Shown: one piece after another, positions 46,208-56,610 of the stretch
Numbering within the stretch: position 1 is the stretch's first letter
How the letters are laid out: each line of letters begins with the position of its first letter
Translations under genes and position numbers: made by a program
DNA from: Pseudarthrobacter defluvii
GTDB taxonomy: Bacteria > Actinomycetota > Actinomycetes > Actinomycetales > Micrococcaceae
NCBI RefSeq assembly: GCF_030323865.1
Contig: NZ_CP066362.1
Coordinates: 1,612,001 to 1,676,000 of the forward strand
Reading direction: 5' to 3'
DNA length: 64,000 bases
Notes under the pieces: model-generated
What the model was told of the DNA's origin: nothing
Databases searched by the model: none
Seen by the model: the letters and a program-made list of their open reading frames with translations, nothing else

Positions 46208-46245
46208 AAAGCCGGTGGCTGAGGATTCCTCGGCCGCCGGCTTTT
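46208..46245 (+). terminator. Terminator after divIVA
   Basis: A 17-bp stem with two G-U pairs (46208-46224 with 46228-46244, loop ATT) running into TTTT. It ends the dcw-divIVA transcription region. Confidence 0.88.
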
Positions 46246-46280
46246 GGCATTGACGCCCAGTTCCCCGAATTGAAAGCACC

Positions 46281-46853
46281 ATGACTGACGAAATTGCCGC
46301 AGGCGCGGCACGCCCTGTCCCTCCCTCGCCCCGCCCCCGCCGGGCAGTCCTGCTGTCCCTGTTTGCCGGCTTCGCGGTTTTCGCCTATGTCCTGGACCAG
46401 CTGACCAAACTCTGGGTGACCTCCACCATGGTGGAAGGTGAGCGGATCCCCGTGCTGCCACCCCTGCTCCACTGGTATTTCATCCGCAATTCAGGTGCGG
46501 CCTTTTCCATTGGCGAGAACGTCACCTGGGTCTTTTCCATCATCATGGCAGGCGTTGCCATCGCCATCCTGTTCCAGGTGCGCAGGCTGGGCTCGGCCTG
46601 GTGGTCGCTGGCATTGGGCCTGCTGCTTGGCGGCGCCCTGGGCAACCTCACGGACCGGCTTTTCCGTGAGCCGTCCTTTGGCATGGGGCACGTGGTGGAC
46701 TTCATCCAACTCCCCAACTTCGCCATCTTCAATATCGCTGATTCCGCCGTGGTGTCCGCTGTCGCCATCATCTGCATCCTGACCCTGCGGGGGATCGCCC
46801 TCGACGGAACGCGGCTGGGGAGCGGACACAGGGACAAGCCCGACCATGAGTGA
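46281..46853 (+). CDS. lspA: Lipoprotein signal peptidase
   Basis: A 190-residue aspartic membrane protease that cleaves prolipoprotein signal peptides after lipidation. Four membrane spans and the conserved blocks [29 protein letters not shown] (first catalytic Asp), [19 protein letters not shown] (second). ~25 extra residues precede the first span. It overlaps the pseudouridine synthase gene by eight bases. Confidence 0.96.
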   Translation: MTDEIAAGAARPVPPSPRPRRAVLLSLFAGFAVFAYVLDQLTKLWVTSTMVEGERIPVLPPLLHWYFIRNSGAAFSIGENVTWVFSIIMAGVAIAILFQVRRLGSAWWSLALGLLLGGALGNLTDRLFREPSFGMGHVVDFIQLPNFAIFNIADSAVVSAVAIICILTLRGIALDGTRLGSGHRDKPDHE

Positions 46854-47772
46854 GCGCATTGTCGTCGCCGAAGAGTTTGGCGGCACACGGGCCGACGCCG
46901 GTCTGGCCGGCATCCTGGGTGTGTCCCGTTCCGTTGCCGCGACCCTGCTGGCGGAAGGTCACGTGCTGAACAAGGGCAAGGCGTTGCCGAAGTCGGCAAA
47001 ACTCGTGGCAGGGGAAATCCTGGACGTCACCGTGCCGGAGCGCCGGGACCCGCTGGAAGTCGTGGAGGAAGCTGTGGAAGGCCTGAACATCCTGCTCGAC
47101 GATGACGATTTCGTCGTCGTCGACAAGCCCGTCGGTGTGGCAGCCCACCCCTCGCCGGGCTGGGTGGGCCCCACCGTGGTTGGCGGGCTCGCCGCTGCCG
47201 GCTACCGGATCTCCACCTCGGGAGCCCCCGAGCGGGCGGGCATCGTCCACCGGCTCGACGTCGGAACTTCGGGTGTGATGGTGGTGGCCAAGTCAGAGCG
47301 GGCCTACACAGCCCTCAAGCGGGCGTTCAAGGAGCGCACCGTGGACAAGGTGTACCACGCGGTGGTGCAGGGCCTGCCCGACCCCCTGACCGGTACCATC
47401 GACGCCCCCATCGGCCGCCACCCCGGCCACGACTGGCGTTTCGCCGTCATCGAGGACGGGCGGCCCTCCGTGACCCATTACGAAGTCCTGGAAGCCTTCG
47501 GCAAGGCCAGCCTGGTGGAGGTCCACCTTGAAACCGGGCGGACGCACCAGATCCGGGTGCACTTTTCCGCCCTCCGCCACCCCTGCGCCGGCGACCTCAC
47601 CTACGGCGCCGATCCCCGCCTGGCTGCCAACCTGGGGCTCACGCGGCAGTGGCTGCATGCCCGTCAACTGGCCTTTGACCACCCCGTGACGGGGGAGCGG
47701 GTTACGGTCACCAGCGAGTACCCGCAGGACCTTTCCTACGCCCTGGAAGTGCTGGAATCGGGCCAGGCCTGA
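46846..47772 (+). CDS. RluD-family 23S rRNA pseudouridine synthase
   Basis: A 308-residue RluA/RluD-type enzyme: S4 RNA-binding domain at the N-terminus ([26 protein letters not shown]) and the catalytic [15 protein letters not shown] with Asp nucleophile, then GRTHQIRVH. It isomerises uridines in 23S rRNA, probably in helix 69 if a true RluD. The lspA-rluD pairing is common in Gram-positive genomes. Confidence 0.93.
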   Translation: MSERIVVAEEFGGTRADAGLAGILGVSRSVAATLLAEGHVLNKGKALPKSAKLVAGEILDVTVPERRDPLEVVEEAVEGLNILLDDDDFVVVDKPVGVAAHPSPGWVGPTVVGGLAAAGYRISTSGAPERAGIVHRLDVGTSGVMVVAKSERAYTALKRAFKERTVDKVYHAVVQGLPDPLTGTIDAPIGRHPGHDWRFAVIEDGRPSVTHYEVLEAFGKASLVEVHLETGRTHQIRVHFSALRHPCAGDLTYGADPRLAANLGLTRQWLHARQLAFDHPVTGERVTVTSEYPQDLSYALEVLESGQA

Positions 47773-47809
47773 CACGGACTGCCTGGCAAAACTGCACCGG
47801 GGCAGCGCT

Positions 47810-47824
47810 TAGAATAGTGCGGTG
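47810..47824 (+). promoter_or_regulatory. Leaderless-type promoter of dnaE
   Basis: TAGAAT at 47810-47815, six bases, then GTG at 47822. No ribosome site is present, so the dnaE mRNA is probably leaderless. Confidence 0.68.
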
Positions 47825-50800
47825 AGTTCCAGCAATGATTCGTTTGTCCACCTGCACACCCACACCGAATATTCCATGCTGGATGGAGCTGCCCGCCTGG
47901 GGGAGCTGTTCGATGAAACCGAGCGGCTGGGCATGCCGGCGCTGGCAACCACCGACCACGGCTACCTGTTCGGCGCGTTCGACTTCTGGCGCAAAGCCAC
48001 GGACAAGGGCATCAAGCCGATCATCGGCGTCGAAGCCTATGTGACGCCCGGAACCGCCCGTACGGACAAGGAACGTGTGCGCTGGGGCGATGAATCCCAG
48101 CGCAAGGACGACGTGTCCGGCGGTGGCTCCTACACCCACATGACGCTCCTGAGCTACAACAACGTGGGCATGCGGAACCTCTTCCGCGCCTCATCCATCG
48201 CCTCCCTGGACTCCGTCTTCGGCAAGTGGCCACGGCTGGACCGGGAGCTGCTGAACACCTACTCCGAGGGACTTATCGCCACCACGGGCTGCCCCTCCGG
48301 CGAAGTCCAGACCCGGCTCCGGCTGGGCCAGTACCGCGAAGCATTGGAAGCCGCGGCAGAATTCCGGGACATCTTCGGTGCGGAGAACTACTTCTGCGAA
48401 CTGATGGACCACGGGCTGGACATTGAACGGCGGGTCACCGGCGACCTGCTGCGGCTGGCCAAGGACCTGAACCTGCCACTGGTGGCCACCAACGACCTCC
48501 ACTACACCCACGAACATGACGCGAAGGCACACGAGGCGCTGCTGGCCATCCAGTCAGGCTCGACGCTGCTGGAACCCACCTATGACAACGGCGGGTCCCG
48601 GTTCGCCTTCTCCGGCAGCGGCTACTACCTCAAGTCCCCGCGGGAGATGCGCGAGCTGTTCCGCGACCACCCCGATGCCTGCGACAACACCCTGCTGATC
48701 GCCGAGCGCTGCGAGGTGTCCTTCAACACCGACGCCAACTTCATGCCGCGGTTCCCCTGCCCGCCCGGTGAGGACGAGACCTCATGGCTGGTCAAGGAAG
48801 TGGACAAGGGCCTGCAGTATCGCTACCCCGGCGGCGTCCCGGACGCGGTCCGCAAGCAGGCGGACTACGAACTTGGCGTCATCACCTCCATGGGGTTCCC
48901 GGGCTACTTCCTGGTGGTTGCAGACTTCATCAACTGGGCCAAGAACAACGGCATCCGCGTAGGTCCCGGGCGTGGCTCGGGTGCAGGGTCCATGGTGGCG
49001 TACGCCATGCGCATCACCGACCTGGACCCCCTGCGCCACGGCCTGATCTTCGAACGGTTCCTGAACCCGGACCGCGTCTCCATGCCCGACTTCGACGTCG
49101 ACTTCGATGACCGGCGCCGTTCCGAGGTCATCGACTACGTCACCCGCAAGTACGGCGACGAGCGCGTGGCGATGATCGTCACCTACGGCACCATCAAGAC
49201 CAAGCAGGCCCTCAAGGACTCCTCCCGCGTGCTGGGCTACCCCTTCAGCATGGGCGAGCAGCTCACCAAGGCACTGCCGCCGGCCGTCATGGCCAAGGAC
49301 ATTCCGCTGGCGGACATCCAGAACCCCGAAGCCAAGCGCTACGGCGAAGCGGGGGACTTCCGGCAGCTGATTGCCACCGACCCCGAGGCTGCCAAAGTCT
49401 TCGAGACCGCATTGGGCATCGAAGGGCTGAAGCGCCAGTGGGGCGTCCATGCCGCCGGTGTCATCATGTCCTCGGACCCGATCATCGACGTCATCCCCAT
49501 CATGCGCCGTTTCCAGGACGGCCAGGTGATCACCCAGTTCGACTACCCCACGTCCGAGGGCCTGGGCCTGATCAAGATGGACTTCCTGGGCCTGCGGAAC
49601 CTGACGATCATTTCCGACGCCCTTGAGAACATCAAGATGAACCGGGGCATCGACCTGGACCTGGAGAACCTTGAGCTGGACGACGCCCCGTCCTACGAGC
49701 TCCTGGCCCGCGGCGACACCCTGGGCGTGTTCCAGCTCGACGGCGGTCCCATGCGGTCGCTGCTCAAGCTGATGAAGCCTGACAACTTCGAAGATATCTC
49801 CGCCGTCCTGGCGCTCTACCGGCCCGGCCCCATGGGCGCCAACGCGCACACCGACTACGCGCTGCGCAAGAACGGCATCCAGGAAGTCATCCCCATCCAC
49901 CCTGAGCTGGAGGAGCCGCTCAAGGAGATCCTCGGGGGTACCTACGGCCTGATCGTGTACCAGGAGCAGGTCATGGCCGTGGCACAGAAGCTCGCCGGCT
50001 ACTCGCTGGGCCAGGCAGACATTCTGCGCCGCGCCATGGGCAAGAAGAAGAAGTCCGAACTGGACAAGCAGTTTGCCGGCTTCTCCCAGGGCATGCAGGA
50101 CAACGGGTACTCCATGGAGGCCGTGAAGACCCTCTGGGACATCCTGCTGCCGTTCTCCGACTACGCCTTCAACAAGGCCCACTCGGCAGCGTACGGCGTG
50201 ATCTCCTACTGGACCGCGTACCTCAAGGCGCACTACGCCCCGGAGTACATGGCCGCCTTGCTGACCTCGGTGGGCGACGACAAGGACAAGTCCGCGATCT
50301 ACCTCAACGAATGCCGGCGCATGGGCATCACGGTGCTTCCGCCGGACGTCAACGAGTCCGCGCTGAACTTCACCCCGGTGGGCAACGACATCCGCTTCGG
50401 CATGGGCGCCATCCGCAACGTGGGCGTCAACGCCGTAGAAGCCATGGTGGCTACCCGGGAAAGCGAAGGCGCGTTCACCTCCTTCAAGGACTACTTGATG
50501 AAGGTTCCCGCCGTGGTCTGCAACAAGCGGACCATCGAGTCCCTCATCAAGTCGGGTGCCTTCGACTCGCTGGGCCACCAACGCCGCGCCCTGGCGATGA
50601 TCCATGAAGAAGCGATCGACTCCGTCATCACCCTGAAGCGCAACGAGGCGATTGGCCAGTTCGACCTTTTCGCCGGTTTCGAGGAGGCCGAATCGGAGGC
50701 CTCGCTGAGCATCGAAATCCCGGACCTGCCCGAGTGGGAGAAAAAGGACAAGCTCTCCTTCGAACGGGACATGCTGGGCCTGTACGTGTCGGACCACCCG

Positions 50801-51379
50801 CTGCAGGGCCTGGAGGGGCTGCTCAGCCAGCACGCCGAAATGAGCATCACCACCATCCTGGGTGAGGACGGGCCGCAGGACGGTGCGATCATCACCATCG
50901 CCGGCATGATCACCTCGCTGAGCAGGCGCATCGCCAAGGCCAGCGGCAACGCGTACGCACGGGCCGAGGTGGAGGACCTGGGCGGTTCCATCGAGGTCAT
51001 GTTCTTCGGCCAGGTCTACGGGCCCATCGCATCCGTGCTGGCCGAGGACCTGATCGTGGTGGTCAAAGGCAGGCTGCAAAAGCGCGACGACGGCGCCATC
51101 ACCTTGAACTGCATGGAGCTGTCCGTGCCGGACCTCAGTGAAGGGCTGCACGGGCCGCTGGTGATCACCATGCCCACGCACAAGGCCACCGAAGCGGTGG
51201 TCACCGAGCTGGGCGACGTGCTGCGCACCCACCGGGGCAACTCGGAGGTCAGGCTGCACCTCCAGGGCGACACCCGCACGGAAATCATGGGCCTTCCCGT
51301 CCACCTCCGGGTCAACCCCAGCCCGTCGTTGTTCGGTGACCTGAAGGTCCTGCTGGGTCCGGCCTGCCTGGACGCCTGA
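47822..51379 (+). CDS. dnaE: DNA polymerase III alpha subunit
   Basis: A 1185-residue replicative polymerase. The PHP domain (FVHLHTHTEYSMLDG, ATTDHGYLFG) retains metal-binding histidines, consistent with the intrinsic PHP exonuclease proofreading reported for mycobacterial DnaE1. The polymerase site has PDFDVDF (422-428) and GRGSGAGS; NKAHSAAYGVISYWTAYLKAHY, a helix-hairpin-helix and an OB fold (ITIAGMITSLSRRIAKASG) follow. Length matches DnaE1, not the shorter mutagenic DnaE2. Confidence 0.98.
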   Translation: MSSSNDSFVHLHTHTEYSMLDGAARLGELFDETERLGMPALATTDHGYLFGAFDFWRKATDKGIKPIIGVEAYVTPGTARTDKERVRWGDESQRKDDVSGGGSYTHMTLLSYNNVGMRNLFRASSIASLDSVFGKWPRLDRELLNTYSEGLIATTGCPSGEVQTRLRLGQYREALEAAAEFRDIFGAENYFCELMDHGLDIERRVTGDLLRLAKDLNLPLVATNDLHYTHEHDAKAHEALLAIQSGSTLLEPTYDNGGSRFAFSGSGYYLKSPREMRELFRDHPDACDNTLLIAERCEVSFNTDANFMPRFPCPPGEDETSWLVKEVDKGLQYRYPGGVPDAVRKQADYELGVITSMGFPGYFLVVADFINWAKNNGIRVGPGRGSGAGSMVAYAMRITDLDPLRHGLIFERFLNPDRVSMPDFDVDFDDRRRSEVIDYVTRKYGDERVAMIVTYGTIKTKQALKDSSRVLGYPFSMGEQLTKALPPAVMAKDIPLADIQNPEAKRYGEAGDFRQLIATDPEAAKVFETALGIEGLKRQWGVHAAGVIMSSDPIIDVIPIMRRFQDGQVITQFDYPTSEGLGLIKMDFLGLRNLTIISDALENIKMNRGIDLDLENLELDDAPSYELLARGDTLGVFQLDGGPMRSLLKLMKPDNFEDISAVLALYRPGPMGANAHTDYALRKNGIQEVIPIHPELEEPLKEILGGTYGLIVYQEQVMAVAQKLAGYSLGQADILRRAMGKKKKSELDKQFAGFSQGMQDNGYSMEAVKTLWDILLPFSDYAFNKAHSAAYGVISYWTAYLKAHYAPEYMAALLTSVGDDKDKSAIYLNECRRMGITVLPPDVNESALNFTPVGNDIRFGMGAIRNVGVNAVEAMVATRESEGAFTSFKDYLMKVPAVVCNKRTIESLIKSGAFDSLGHQRRALAMIHEEAIDSVITLKRNEAIGQFDLFAGFEEAESEASLSIEIPDLPEWEKKDKLSFERDMLGLYVSDHPLQGLEGLLSQHAEMSITTILGEDGPQDGAIITIAGMITSLSRRIAKASGNAYARAEVEDLGGSIEVMFFGQVYGPIASVLAEDLIVVVKGRLQKRDDGAITLNCMELSVPDLSEGLHGPLVITMPTHKATEAVVTELGDVLRTHRGNSEVRLHLQGDTRTEIMGLPVHLRVNPSPSLFGDLKVLLGPACLDA

Positions 51380-51396
51380 CAGACCAGGCGCCTGAC

Positions 51397-51446
51397 AAAG
51401 ACGCGGACGACGGCGGGAAGCACCTCCCGCCGTCGTCCGCGTCTTT
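51397..51446. terminator. Strong bidirectional terminator between dnaE and flavin reductase
   Basis: A perfect 22-bp stem (51397-51418 with 51425-51446, loop AGCACC) with AAAG/CTTTT ends. It is the longest perfect hairpin noticed in the window and serves two convergent genes. Confidence 0.92.
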
Positions 51447-51470
51447 TGGTCCGGGACGCTTTACCCGGGG

Positions 51471-51971
51471 CTAGATTTCGTAGTCGAGTGGCACCGGCTG
51501 CCCGTAGGCGCCGCCGTGGTACAGCAGGGGTGACCCTTCGCCGCCCACCTGGCCGTCCACCACCTGGACCACCACCACTGCGTTGTTCTCGAAGGAGAGG
51601 CGCATCTGCACCTCGCCGATCAGCCACCCGGCGACGTCCTTGAGGATGGGCACCCCGTGCGGGCCGGTCTCCCAGTGGTTGCCCTCGAACCGGTTGCCGG
51701 GCCGGGCAAAGCGCGCTGCCAACTCCTGGTTCTCCAGCCCGAGCATGTGCACGCCCAGGTACTGGGTGTTGGCCACCGCGGGCCAGGACCTGGAACTGCG
51801 CGCCATGTTGAAGGTGAACCTCGGCGGCTTGGCGGACAGTGAGGCCACGGAGGTGGCGGTGAAACCGTAGGGCTCGTCCTGGTAGTTCACGGTGATGATG
51901 GCGACGCCCGCAGCGTGCCGGCGGAACATCTCCCTGAAGGTCTGCTCGAACGGCTCGCTGTTGTCGGTCAC
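51471..51971 (-). CDS. Flavin reductase-family protein
   Basis: A 166-residue protein with the FMN-binding split-barrel of two-component monooxygenase reductases: FRRHAAGVAIITV, GFTATSVASLSAKPPRFTFN and ENQELAARFA. It would reduce FMN/FAD with NAD(P)H, but no partner oxygenase is near, so the function could be general flavin or F420-like binding. GTG at 51971 with CAGGAG site. It diverges from the membrane-protein gene. Confidence 0.86.
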   Translation of the reverse strand: MTDNSEPFEQTFREMFRRHAAGVAIITVNYQDEPYGFTATSVASLSAKPPRFTFNMARSSRSWPAVANTQYLGVHMLGLENQELAARFARPGNRFEGNHWETGPHGVPILKDVAGWLIGEVQMRLSFENNAVVVVQVVDGQVGGEGSPLLYHGGAYGQPVPLDYEI

Positions 51972-52098
51972 CGGGACTCCTGTACTAGGGGGCGAATCTC
52001 TTTCTCCAAGCGTATTGGCCCGCGGTCACGGCGGGAAAACCGGCCGCGCCGTCAGCACGCAGGATGGCGTCCCAGGAAGCTTTGTTAAGGTGTGTTGC

Positions 52099-52632
52099 AT
52101 GACAAACTTCGCCCGCCCCGCCAGGCGGCTGCTGCCATGGTCCCTGCTGCTGGTCCCGGCGGCGGCGGGAATTCCGGCCGGCCTCCTGTGGTGGCTTCTG
52201 GCGCCGGGCGGCTTGAACCTGATCACGCGCGATCCAGCTTTGGCCTCCGGCAACGCCCCCCTTGTCTGGCTGCCGCGCGACCTTACCCTCGCCGGCATCC
52301 TGGTGCTGGCCGGCTGCCTGCTGGCCGTGTTCCTGGCCGACGGCAAACGCCCTGACCCGCAGGCAGCGCTGCTGGCCGGCCTGCTGGGAGCCGCGGCCGG
52401 CAGCCTGGTGGCCTGGGGGACAGGCATCCTGGCAGCCCGGCTGTGGGGCCCGGCAGTGGATGCCTCCGCCAACGCGAGCATTGCCTTCTCGCTGCGGGCG
52501 TGGCCGGTGCTGCTGCTGTGGCCGGCCGCCGCGGCCGTGTCGGTCTTCGTCCTGGAACTGGTGGGCACGGCGGGCAGGAAGCCGCACGCCGGCGGTCCCG
52601 GAACCGGCGGCACCATCAGCCCCGTAAAATAG
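52099..52632 (+). CDS. Hypothetical four-span membrane protein
   Basis: A 177-residue hydrophobic protein with four predicted spans (~12-35, 58-78, 85-110, 125-150) and a short Gly/Pro-rich tail. No family motif is recognised. ATG at 52099 is chosen since a longer frame to 51892 would run antisense into the flavin reductase start. The hisD -10 overlaps its stop codon. Confidence 0.72.
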   Translation: MTNFARPARRLLPWSLLLVPAAAGIPAGLLWWLLAPGGLNLITRDPALASGNAPLVWLPRDLTLAGILVLAGCLLAVFLADGKRPDPQAALLAGLLGAAAGSLVAWGTGILAARLWGPAVDASANASIAFSLRAWPVLLLWPAAAAVSVFVLELVGTAGRKPHAGGPGTGGTISPVK

Positions 52633-52639
52633 ACGGGTG
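52625..52639 (+). promoter_or_regulatory. Leaderless-type promoter of hisD
   Basis: TAAAAT at 52625-52630, six bases, then GTG at 52637. The -10 overlaps the stop codon of the preceding gene. Confidence 0.65.
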
Positions 52640-54010
52640 ACCACTTCCCCGGACCTTCCCGCCCCCGTGACAGCCGCCGTCGACTTCCGCACCATCGATC
52701 TCCGGGGCCGCAACCTCACCCTCGCGGCCCTGCGCGCGGCTGTTCCCCGCGCCAAGGGCCAGACCGTGGCGGACGCCGAGGACAAGGTCCTGCAGATCAT
52801 CTCGGCCGTCCGGCAGCGCGGCTTTGCTGCCCTGGCCGAGCTTGCCGCGAGGTTCGACAGTGTGGCACAGGAACACCCGCTGGTACCGCAGGAGGCCATC
52901 GCCGAGGCCCTGGACCAGCTGGACCCGGCCGTGCGGGCTGCCCTGGAGGAGTCCATCAGCCGGGCACGGAAGTTCGCCGACGGGCAGCGGCCACGCAACG
53001 TCGATGTCGAACTGGGCGACGGCGCTGTGGTGAGCCAGAACTGGGTGCCCGTGGCCCGCGTGGGACTGTACGTTCCGGGCGGCCTTGCCGTGTACCCGTC
53101 GTCGGTGATCATGAACGTGGTGCCCGCCCTGGCGGCGGGCGTGGAATCCATCGCCCTGGCCTCGCCGCCGCAGAAGGAGTTCGGGGGCCTGCCGCACCCC
53201 ACCATCCTGGCCGCCGCGGCCCTGCTGGGCATCACCGAGGTCTACGCCATCGGCGGGGCCCAGGCTATCGCCGCCTTCGCCTACGGCGTTGAAGCCACGG
53301 ACGCCGGCCCGGCACTGGAGCCGGTGGACGTGGTTACCGGGCCGGGCAACATCTTCGTGGCCACGGCCAAGCGGCTGGTCAAGGGCGTCGTGGGCATCGA
53401 TTCGGAGGCTGGAACCACGGAAATCGCCATCCTGGCCGACGACTCCGCCCAGCCGGCGCTGGTAGCCGCGGACCTTCTCAGCCAAGCCGAGCACGACCCC
53501 AAGGCGGCATCGGTCCTCATTACCGATTCCGAGGAGCTGGCCGCGGCGGTGCGCGCGGAACTGGCGCTCCAGGCGGCAGCCACCAAGCACTCGGCCAGGG
53601 TGCAGGAGGCGCTGTCCGGCCCCCAATCCGGCGTGGTGCTGGTGGACGGTTTGGAGCAGGGCATCGCAGCCTGTGACGCCTACGCAGCCGAACACCTGGA
53701 AATCATGACCCGGGACGCAGCAGCCGTGGCCGCGCGCATCCGCAACGCCGGCGCGATTTTCGTGGGCGACTACAGCCCTGTCAGCCTGGGCGACTACTGC
53801 GCGGGCTCCAACCACGTCCTGCCCACCAGCGGCACCGCAGCCTTCTCGTCAGGGCTGAACGTCACTACCTTCCTGCGGGCCATCCAGGTGATCAACTACA
53901 ACAGGGAGGCCCTCGCCGAGGTCAGCGGGCACATCGTGAGCCTGTCCCGGGCGGAGGACCTTCCCGCCCACGGCGACGCGGTCACAGCGCGTTTCCCGGG
54001 CCTTGGATGA
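52637..54010 (+). CDS. hisD: Histidinol dehydrogenase
   Basis: A 457-residue zinc enzyme oxidising L-histidinol to L-histidine in two NAD-dependent steps. Motifs [62 protein letters not shown]-type ([11 protein letters not shown]) and EHLEIM are typical. The rest of the his operon is not in the window, which is unusual compared with genomes where hisD leads hisDCB. A ~20-residue Pro/Thr N-terminal extension precedes the domain. Confidence 0.96.
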   Translation: MTTSPDLPAPVTAAVDFRTIDLRGRNLTLAALRAAVPRAKGQTVADAEDKVLQIISAVRQRGFAALAELAARFDSVAQEHPLVPQEAIAEALDQLDPAVRAALEESISRARKFADGQRPRNVDVELGDGAVVSQNWVPVARVGLYVPGGLAVYPSSVIMNVVPALAAGVESIALASPPQKEFGGLPHPTILAAAALLGITEVYAIGGAQAIAAFAYGVEATDAGPALEPVDVVTGPGNIFVATAKRLVKGVVGIDSEAGTTEIAILADDSAQPALVAADLLSQAEHDPKAASVLITDSEELAAAVRAELALQAAATKHSARVQEALSGPQSGVVLVDGLEQGIAACDAYAAEHLEIMTRDAAAVAARIRNAGAIFVGDYSPVSLGDYCAGSNHVLPTSGTAAFSSGLNVTTFLRAIQVINYNREALAEVSGHIVSLSRAEDLPAHGDAVTARFPGLG

Positions 54011-54013
54011 CAC

Positions 54014-54066
54014 CACTACATGTAGTAATTACAGGATTGTTATTACCCCACATCTGCCCGTAAACT
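54014..54066 (+). promoter_or_regulatory. NrdR-box-like palindrome and nrdR promoter
   Basis: CTACATGTAG (54016-54025), inside the 12-bp palindrome ACTACATGTAGT, fits the NrdR-box core CwAtATaTwG with two transitions. A degenerate second half lies 32 bp further (around 54048-54057), the phasing at which NrdR boxes pair. TTGTTA (54037-54042), 18 bp, TAAACT (54061-54066) form the likely nrdR promoter, so NrdR could repress its own gene. Confidence 0.5.
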
Positions 54067-54148
54067 GAAAGACGCCACGGCATCGCCCCCCGGCGGTGCT
54101 GATGGCTTTCACAGACGTTGCACACCACAAGCGAAAAGGGGGAACGCC

Positions 54149-54649
54149 ATGTACTGCCCGTTCTGCCGCAACCCCGATTCCCGTGTTGTTGACAGCCGCA
54201 TGGCGGATGACGGCTCCGCCATCCGGCGCCGCCGGCAGTGCCCTGAATGCGGCCGCCGGTTCACCACCGTGGAAACCACCAGCCTGTCCGTCATCAAGCG
54301 GTCCGGCGTGGGTGAACCCTTCAGCCGCAGCAAGGTGATCAACGGTGTGCGCAAGGCCTGCCAGGGCCGCCCGGTCAGCGAGGACGACCTCGCCATGCTG
54401 GCGCAGGAAGTGGAAGAGCAGATCCGCGCATCCGGTGCCGCCGAGATTGACGCCCACGAGGTTGGGCTGGTGATCCTCGGGCCGCTGCAGAAGCTCGACA
54501 AGGTTGCGTACCTGCGCTTCGCCAGTGTCTACCAGGCGTTCGAATCCCTTGAGGATTTTGAAACTGCTATTGCCCTGCTGCGCCACGAGGCGGAGGAAGA
54601 AGCCAAGGGCACGGCAGGCGCCAAGAGCTCCGAGAAGAGCCCCCTCTAG
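54149..54649 (+). CDS. nrdR: Ribonucleotide reductase repressor NrdR
   Basis: A 166-residue ATP/dATP-sensing repressor. The N-terminal zinc ribbon has CPFC and CPEC pairs ([29 protein letters not shown]), and the ATP-cone follows ([24 protein letters not shown]). dATP binding promotes binding to NrdR boxes upstream of nrd genes. None of the nrd genes lie here. An AAAAGGGGG site precedes the ATG. Confidence 0.97.
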   Translation: MYCPFCRNPDSRVVDSRMADDGSAIRRRRQCPECGRRFTTVETTSLSVIKRSGVGEPFSRSKVINGVRKACQGRPVSEDDLAMLAQEVEEQIRASGAAEIDAHEVGLVILGPLQKLDKVAYLRFASVYQAFESLEDFETAIALLRHEAEEEAKGTAGAKSSEKSPL

Positions 54650-54652
54650 ACT

Positions 54653-54692
54653 CCGGTGGCGGCAGCGGAGGGGAAGCCGCAGCCGCCACCGG
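54653..54692. terminator. Hairpin between nrdR and ppgK
   Basis: An 11-bp outer stem (54653-54663 with 54682-54692) continued by four inner pairs around an AGGGGAAG loop. It separates convergent nrdR and ppgK; T-runs are weak. Confidence 0.7.
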
Positions 54693-54700
54693 CACCACTC

Positions 54701-55504
54701 CTATTTGGACAGCTGGTGCTTGATGGCTATTTCCAGCGCCGCACCCACAATTCCCGCTTCGTTGCGCAGGACGGCCGGAACAATCGGCGTGCGCAGCTTG
54801 AGGTTGGGAAGATACTCGTCGGCGCGCTTGGAGATGCCGCCGCCCACGATGAACAGTTCCGGCGAGAACAGGAACTCCACGTGCGAGAAGTAGCGCTGCA
54901 GCAGGACGCTGTACTCGTCCCAGGACAGGCCATCCCGTTCACGGGCCACGGCGGACGCCTTGGATTCGGCGTCGAAGCCGTCAACTTCCAGGTGGCCCAG
55001 CTCCGCGTTGGGCACGAGCTTGCCGTCGAAGATGAACGCTGAACCGATGCCGGTGCCCAGCGTGATCACCAGGACGGTGCCGGACACTCCGGCGCCTGCG
55101 CCGTAGCGGGCCTCGGCCAGGCCGGCGGCGTCGGCGTCGTTGATGACCTCCACGGGGCGGCCCAGCCGTGCCGTCAGGAGGGCGTCGATGTCGGTATCCA
55201 GCCAGCTCTTGTCCACGTTGGCGGCCGAGTGGACCACGCCGTGCTGGATGATCCCGGGGAAGGTCACGCCCACGGGGGAGCCGGCTTCCGGGGCCTCAGG
55301 GCGGGCCGAGAGTTCGGCCACCACCAGGGCCACGGCCTCGGCAACGGCCTCCGGGGTAGCAGGCTGGGGAGTGGGCACGCGGAAGCGTTCACCCAGGAGC
55401 TTGCCCTTCTTCAGGTCGACAATGCCGCCCTTGATGCCCGTACCACCGATGTCGATTCCGATCAGCGGTGCGTTCTTGTGCGACTTCTCGTCCTTCTTGG
55501 CCAA
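54701..55504 (-). CDS. ppgK: Polyphosphate glucokinase
   Basis: A 267-residue ROK-fold kinase phosphorylating glucose with polyphosphate (and ATP). [53 protein letters not shown] and ELGHLE are typical of PpgK; the ROK zinc cluster is absent, as expected. TTG at 55504 (GGAA six bases upstream) gives the family length; the longer frame into map is unlikely. It lies 106 bases after map on the same strand. Confidence 0.92.
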   Translation of the reverse strand: MAKKDEKSHKNAPLIGIDIGGTGIKGGIVDLKKGKLLGERFRVPTPQPATPEAVAEAVALVVAELSARPEAPEAGSPVGVTFPGIIQHGVVHSAANVDKSWLDTDIDALLTARLGRPVEVINDADAAGLAEARYGAGAGVSGTVLVITLGTGIGSAFIFDGKLVPNAELGHLEVDGFDAESKASAVARERDGLSWDEYSVLLQRYFSHVEFLFSPELFIVGGGISKRADEYLPNLKLRTPIVPAVLRNEAGIVGAALEIAIKHQLSK

Positions 55505-55585
55505 TGGGATTCCGTTCTTGACAGGGGCGGGCGGGATAAAGGGGCCGGTAGGGGCCCATAACAGGTGTCCGGTCTGCACCGGCAG

Positions 55586-55604
55586 CCATGCCCTGCGGGC
55601 ATGG
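55586..55604 (-). terminator. Hairpin just after map
   Basis: A perfect 8-bp stem CCATGCCC/GGGCATGG (55586-55593 with 55597-55604) immediately after the map stop on the reverse strand. There is no T-run, so it may trim or stabilise the map transcript rather than end it. Confidence 0.45.
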
Positions 55605-55610
55605 GACAGG

Positions 55611-56489
55611 CTACGGCAGGGTGAGGACCTCGGCGCCGGTCTCGGTGACCAGCAGGGTGTGCTCGAACTGGGCGGTGCGCTTGTGGTCCCGGGTGACAAC
55701 GGTCCAGTCGTCGCTCCACATGTCCCACTCCACGGTGCCCAGGGTGAGCATCGGTTCGATCGTGAACACCATGCCGGTTTCGATTACCGTGTTGTAGGCG
55801 GGGGCGGCATCATAGTGCGGGATGATCAGGCCGGTGTGGAAGGCCTCGCCAACACCGTGGCCGGTGAAGTCGCGCACCACGCCGTAGCCGAAGCGCTTGG
55901 CGTAGGACTGTATGGCCCGGCCGATGACGTTGATTTCACGGCCCGGCGCCACCGCCTTTATGGCACGGTTCAGCGACTCCTGGGTGCGCTCCACCAGCAG
56001 CCGCGATTCCTCGTCCACGTCACCCACCAGGAAGGTGTAGTTGGTGTCGCCGTGGACGCCATTAATGAACGCGGTGATGTCGATATTGAGGATGTCGCCG
56101 TCCTGGACCACCGTGCTGTCCGGGATGCCGTGGCAGATGACCTCGTTAAGCGACGAGCACAGCGATTTGGGGAAGCCCCGGTAGCCGAGGGTGGACGGGT
56201 AGGCGCGGTGGTCCAGCAGGAATTCGTGGCCCACCTCGTCCAGCTCATCCGTGGTGACACCGGGCTGGATGTGCTTGCCCACCTCCACGATGGCCTGCGC
56301 TGCGATCTTTCCGGCGATCCGGATTTTTTCGATGGTCTCGGCGGACTTGACCTCCGAACCGGTGAACTTGGCCGGGGCAGGCTTGCCGACGTACTCGGGA
56401 CGGGGGATGGACGCCGGTACGGGACGCTGCGGGCTCAGGGTACCCGGGGTGAGGGTGCCAATGGGTGCAGTCGAGGCAAGGGAAGGCAT
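55611..56489 (-). CDS. map: Methionine aminopeptidase, type I
   Basis: A 292-residue dinuclear-metal protease removing N-terminal Met. Metal and catalytic residues are in [26 protein letters not shown] (two Asp), [17 protein letters not shown] (His), FTIEPML (Glu) and [12 protein letters not shown] (Glu). The ~40-residue N-terminal extension with PxxP repeats is typical of actinobacterial MapB-like enzymes. The ATG lies six bases after a -10. Confidence 0.96.
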   Translation of the reverse strand: MPSLASTAPIGTLTPGTLSPQRPVPASIPRPEYVGKPAPAKFTGSEVKSAETIEKIRIAGKIAAQAIVEVGKHIQPGVTTDELDEVGHEFLLDHRAYPSTLGYRGFPKSLCSSLNEVICHGIPDSTVVQDGDILNIDITAFINGVHGDTNYTFLVGDVDEESRLLVERTQESLNRAIKAVAPGREINVIGRAIQSYAKRFGYGVVRDFTGHGVGEAFHTGLIIPHYDAAPAYNTVIETGMVFTIEPMLTLGTVEWDMWSDDWTVVTRDHKRTAQFEHTLLVTETGAEVLTLP

Positions 56490-56501
56490 AGATTGATCAT
56501 A
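56487..56501 (-). promoter_or_regulatory. Leaderless-type promoter of map
   Basis: On the reverse strand TATGAT (56501-56496), six bases (CAATCT), then ATG at 56489. This -10 is close to consensus. Confidence 0.7.
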
Positions 56502-56610
56502 TAAGGCACCACAGAAGGCCTAACAACCGACAAGCGGCGGAGGGACGCGTAAGTGTTTGTGTTACGTGGATCACCTCCCGCTTCCCCTGTCGACGGAACG
56601 AGGAGCAACG

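Noticed and set aside
48782..51304. 840-codon open frame antisense to dnaE
   Set aside because: Mirror of GC-rich codon use; composition is His/Gly/Val-rich without domains, and dnaE is unambiguous on the other strand.
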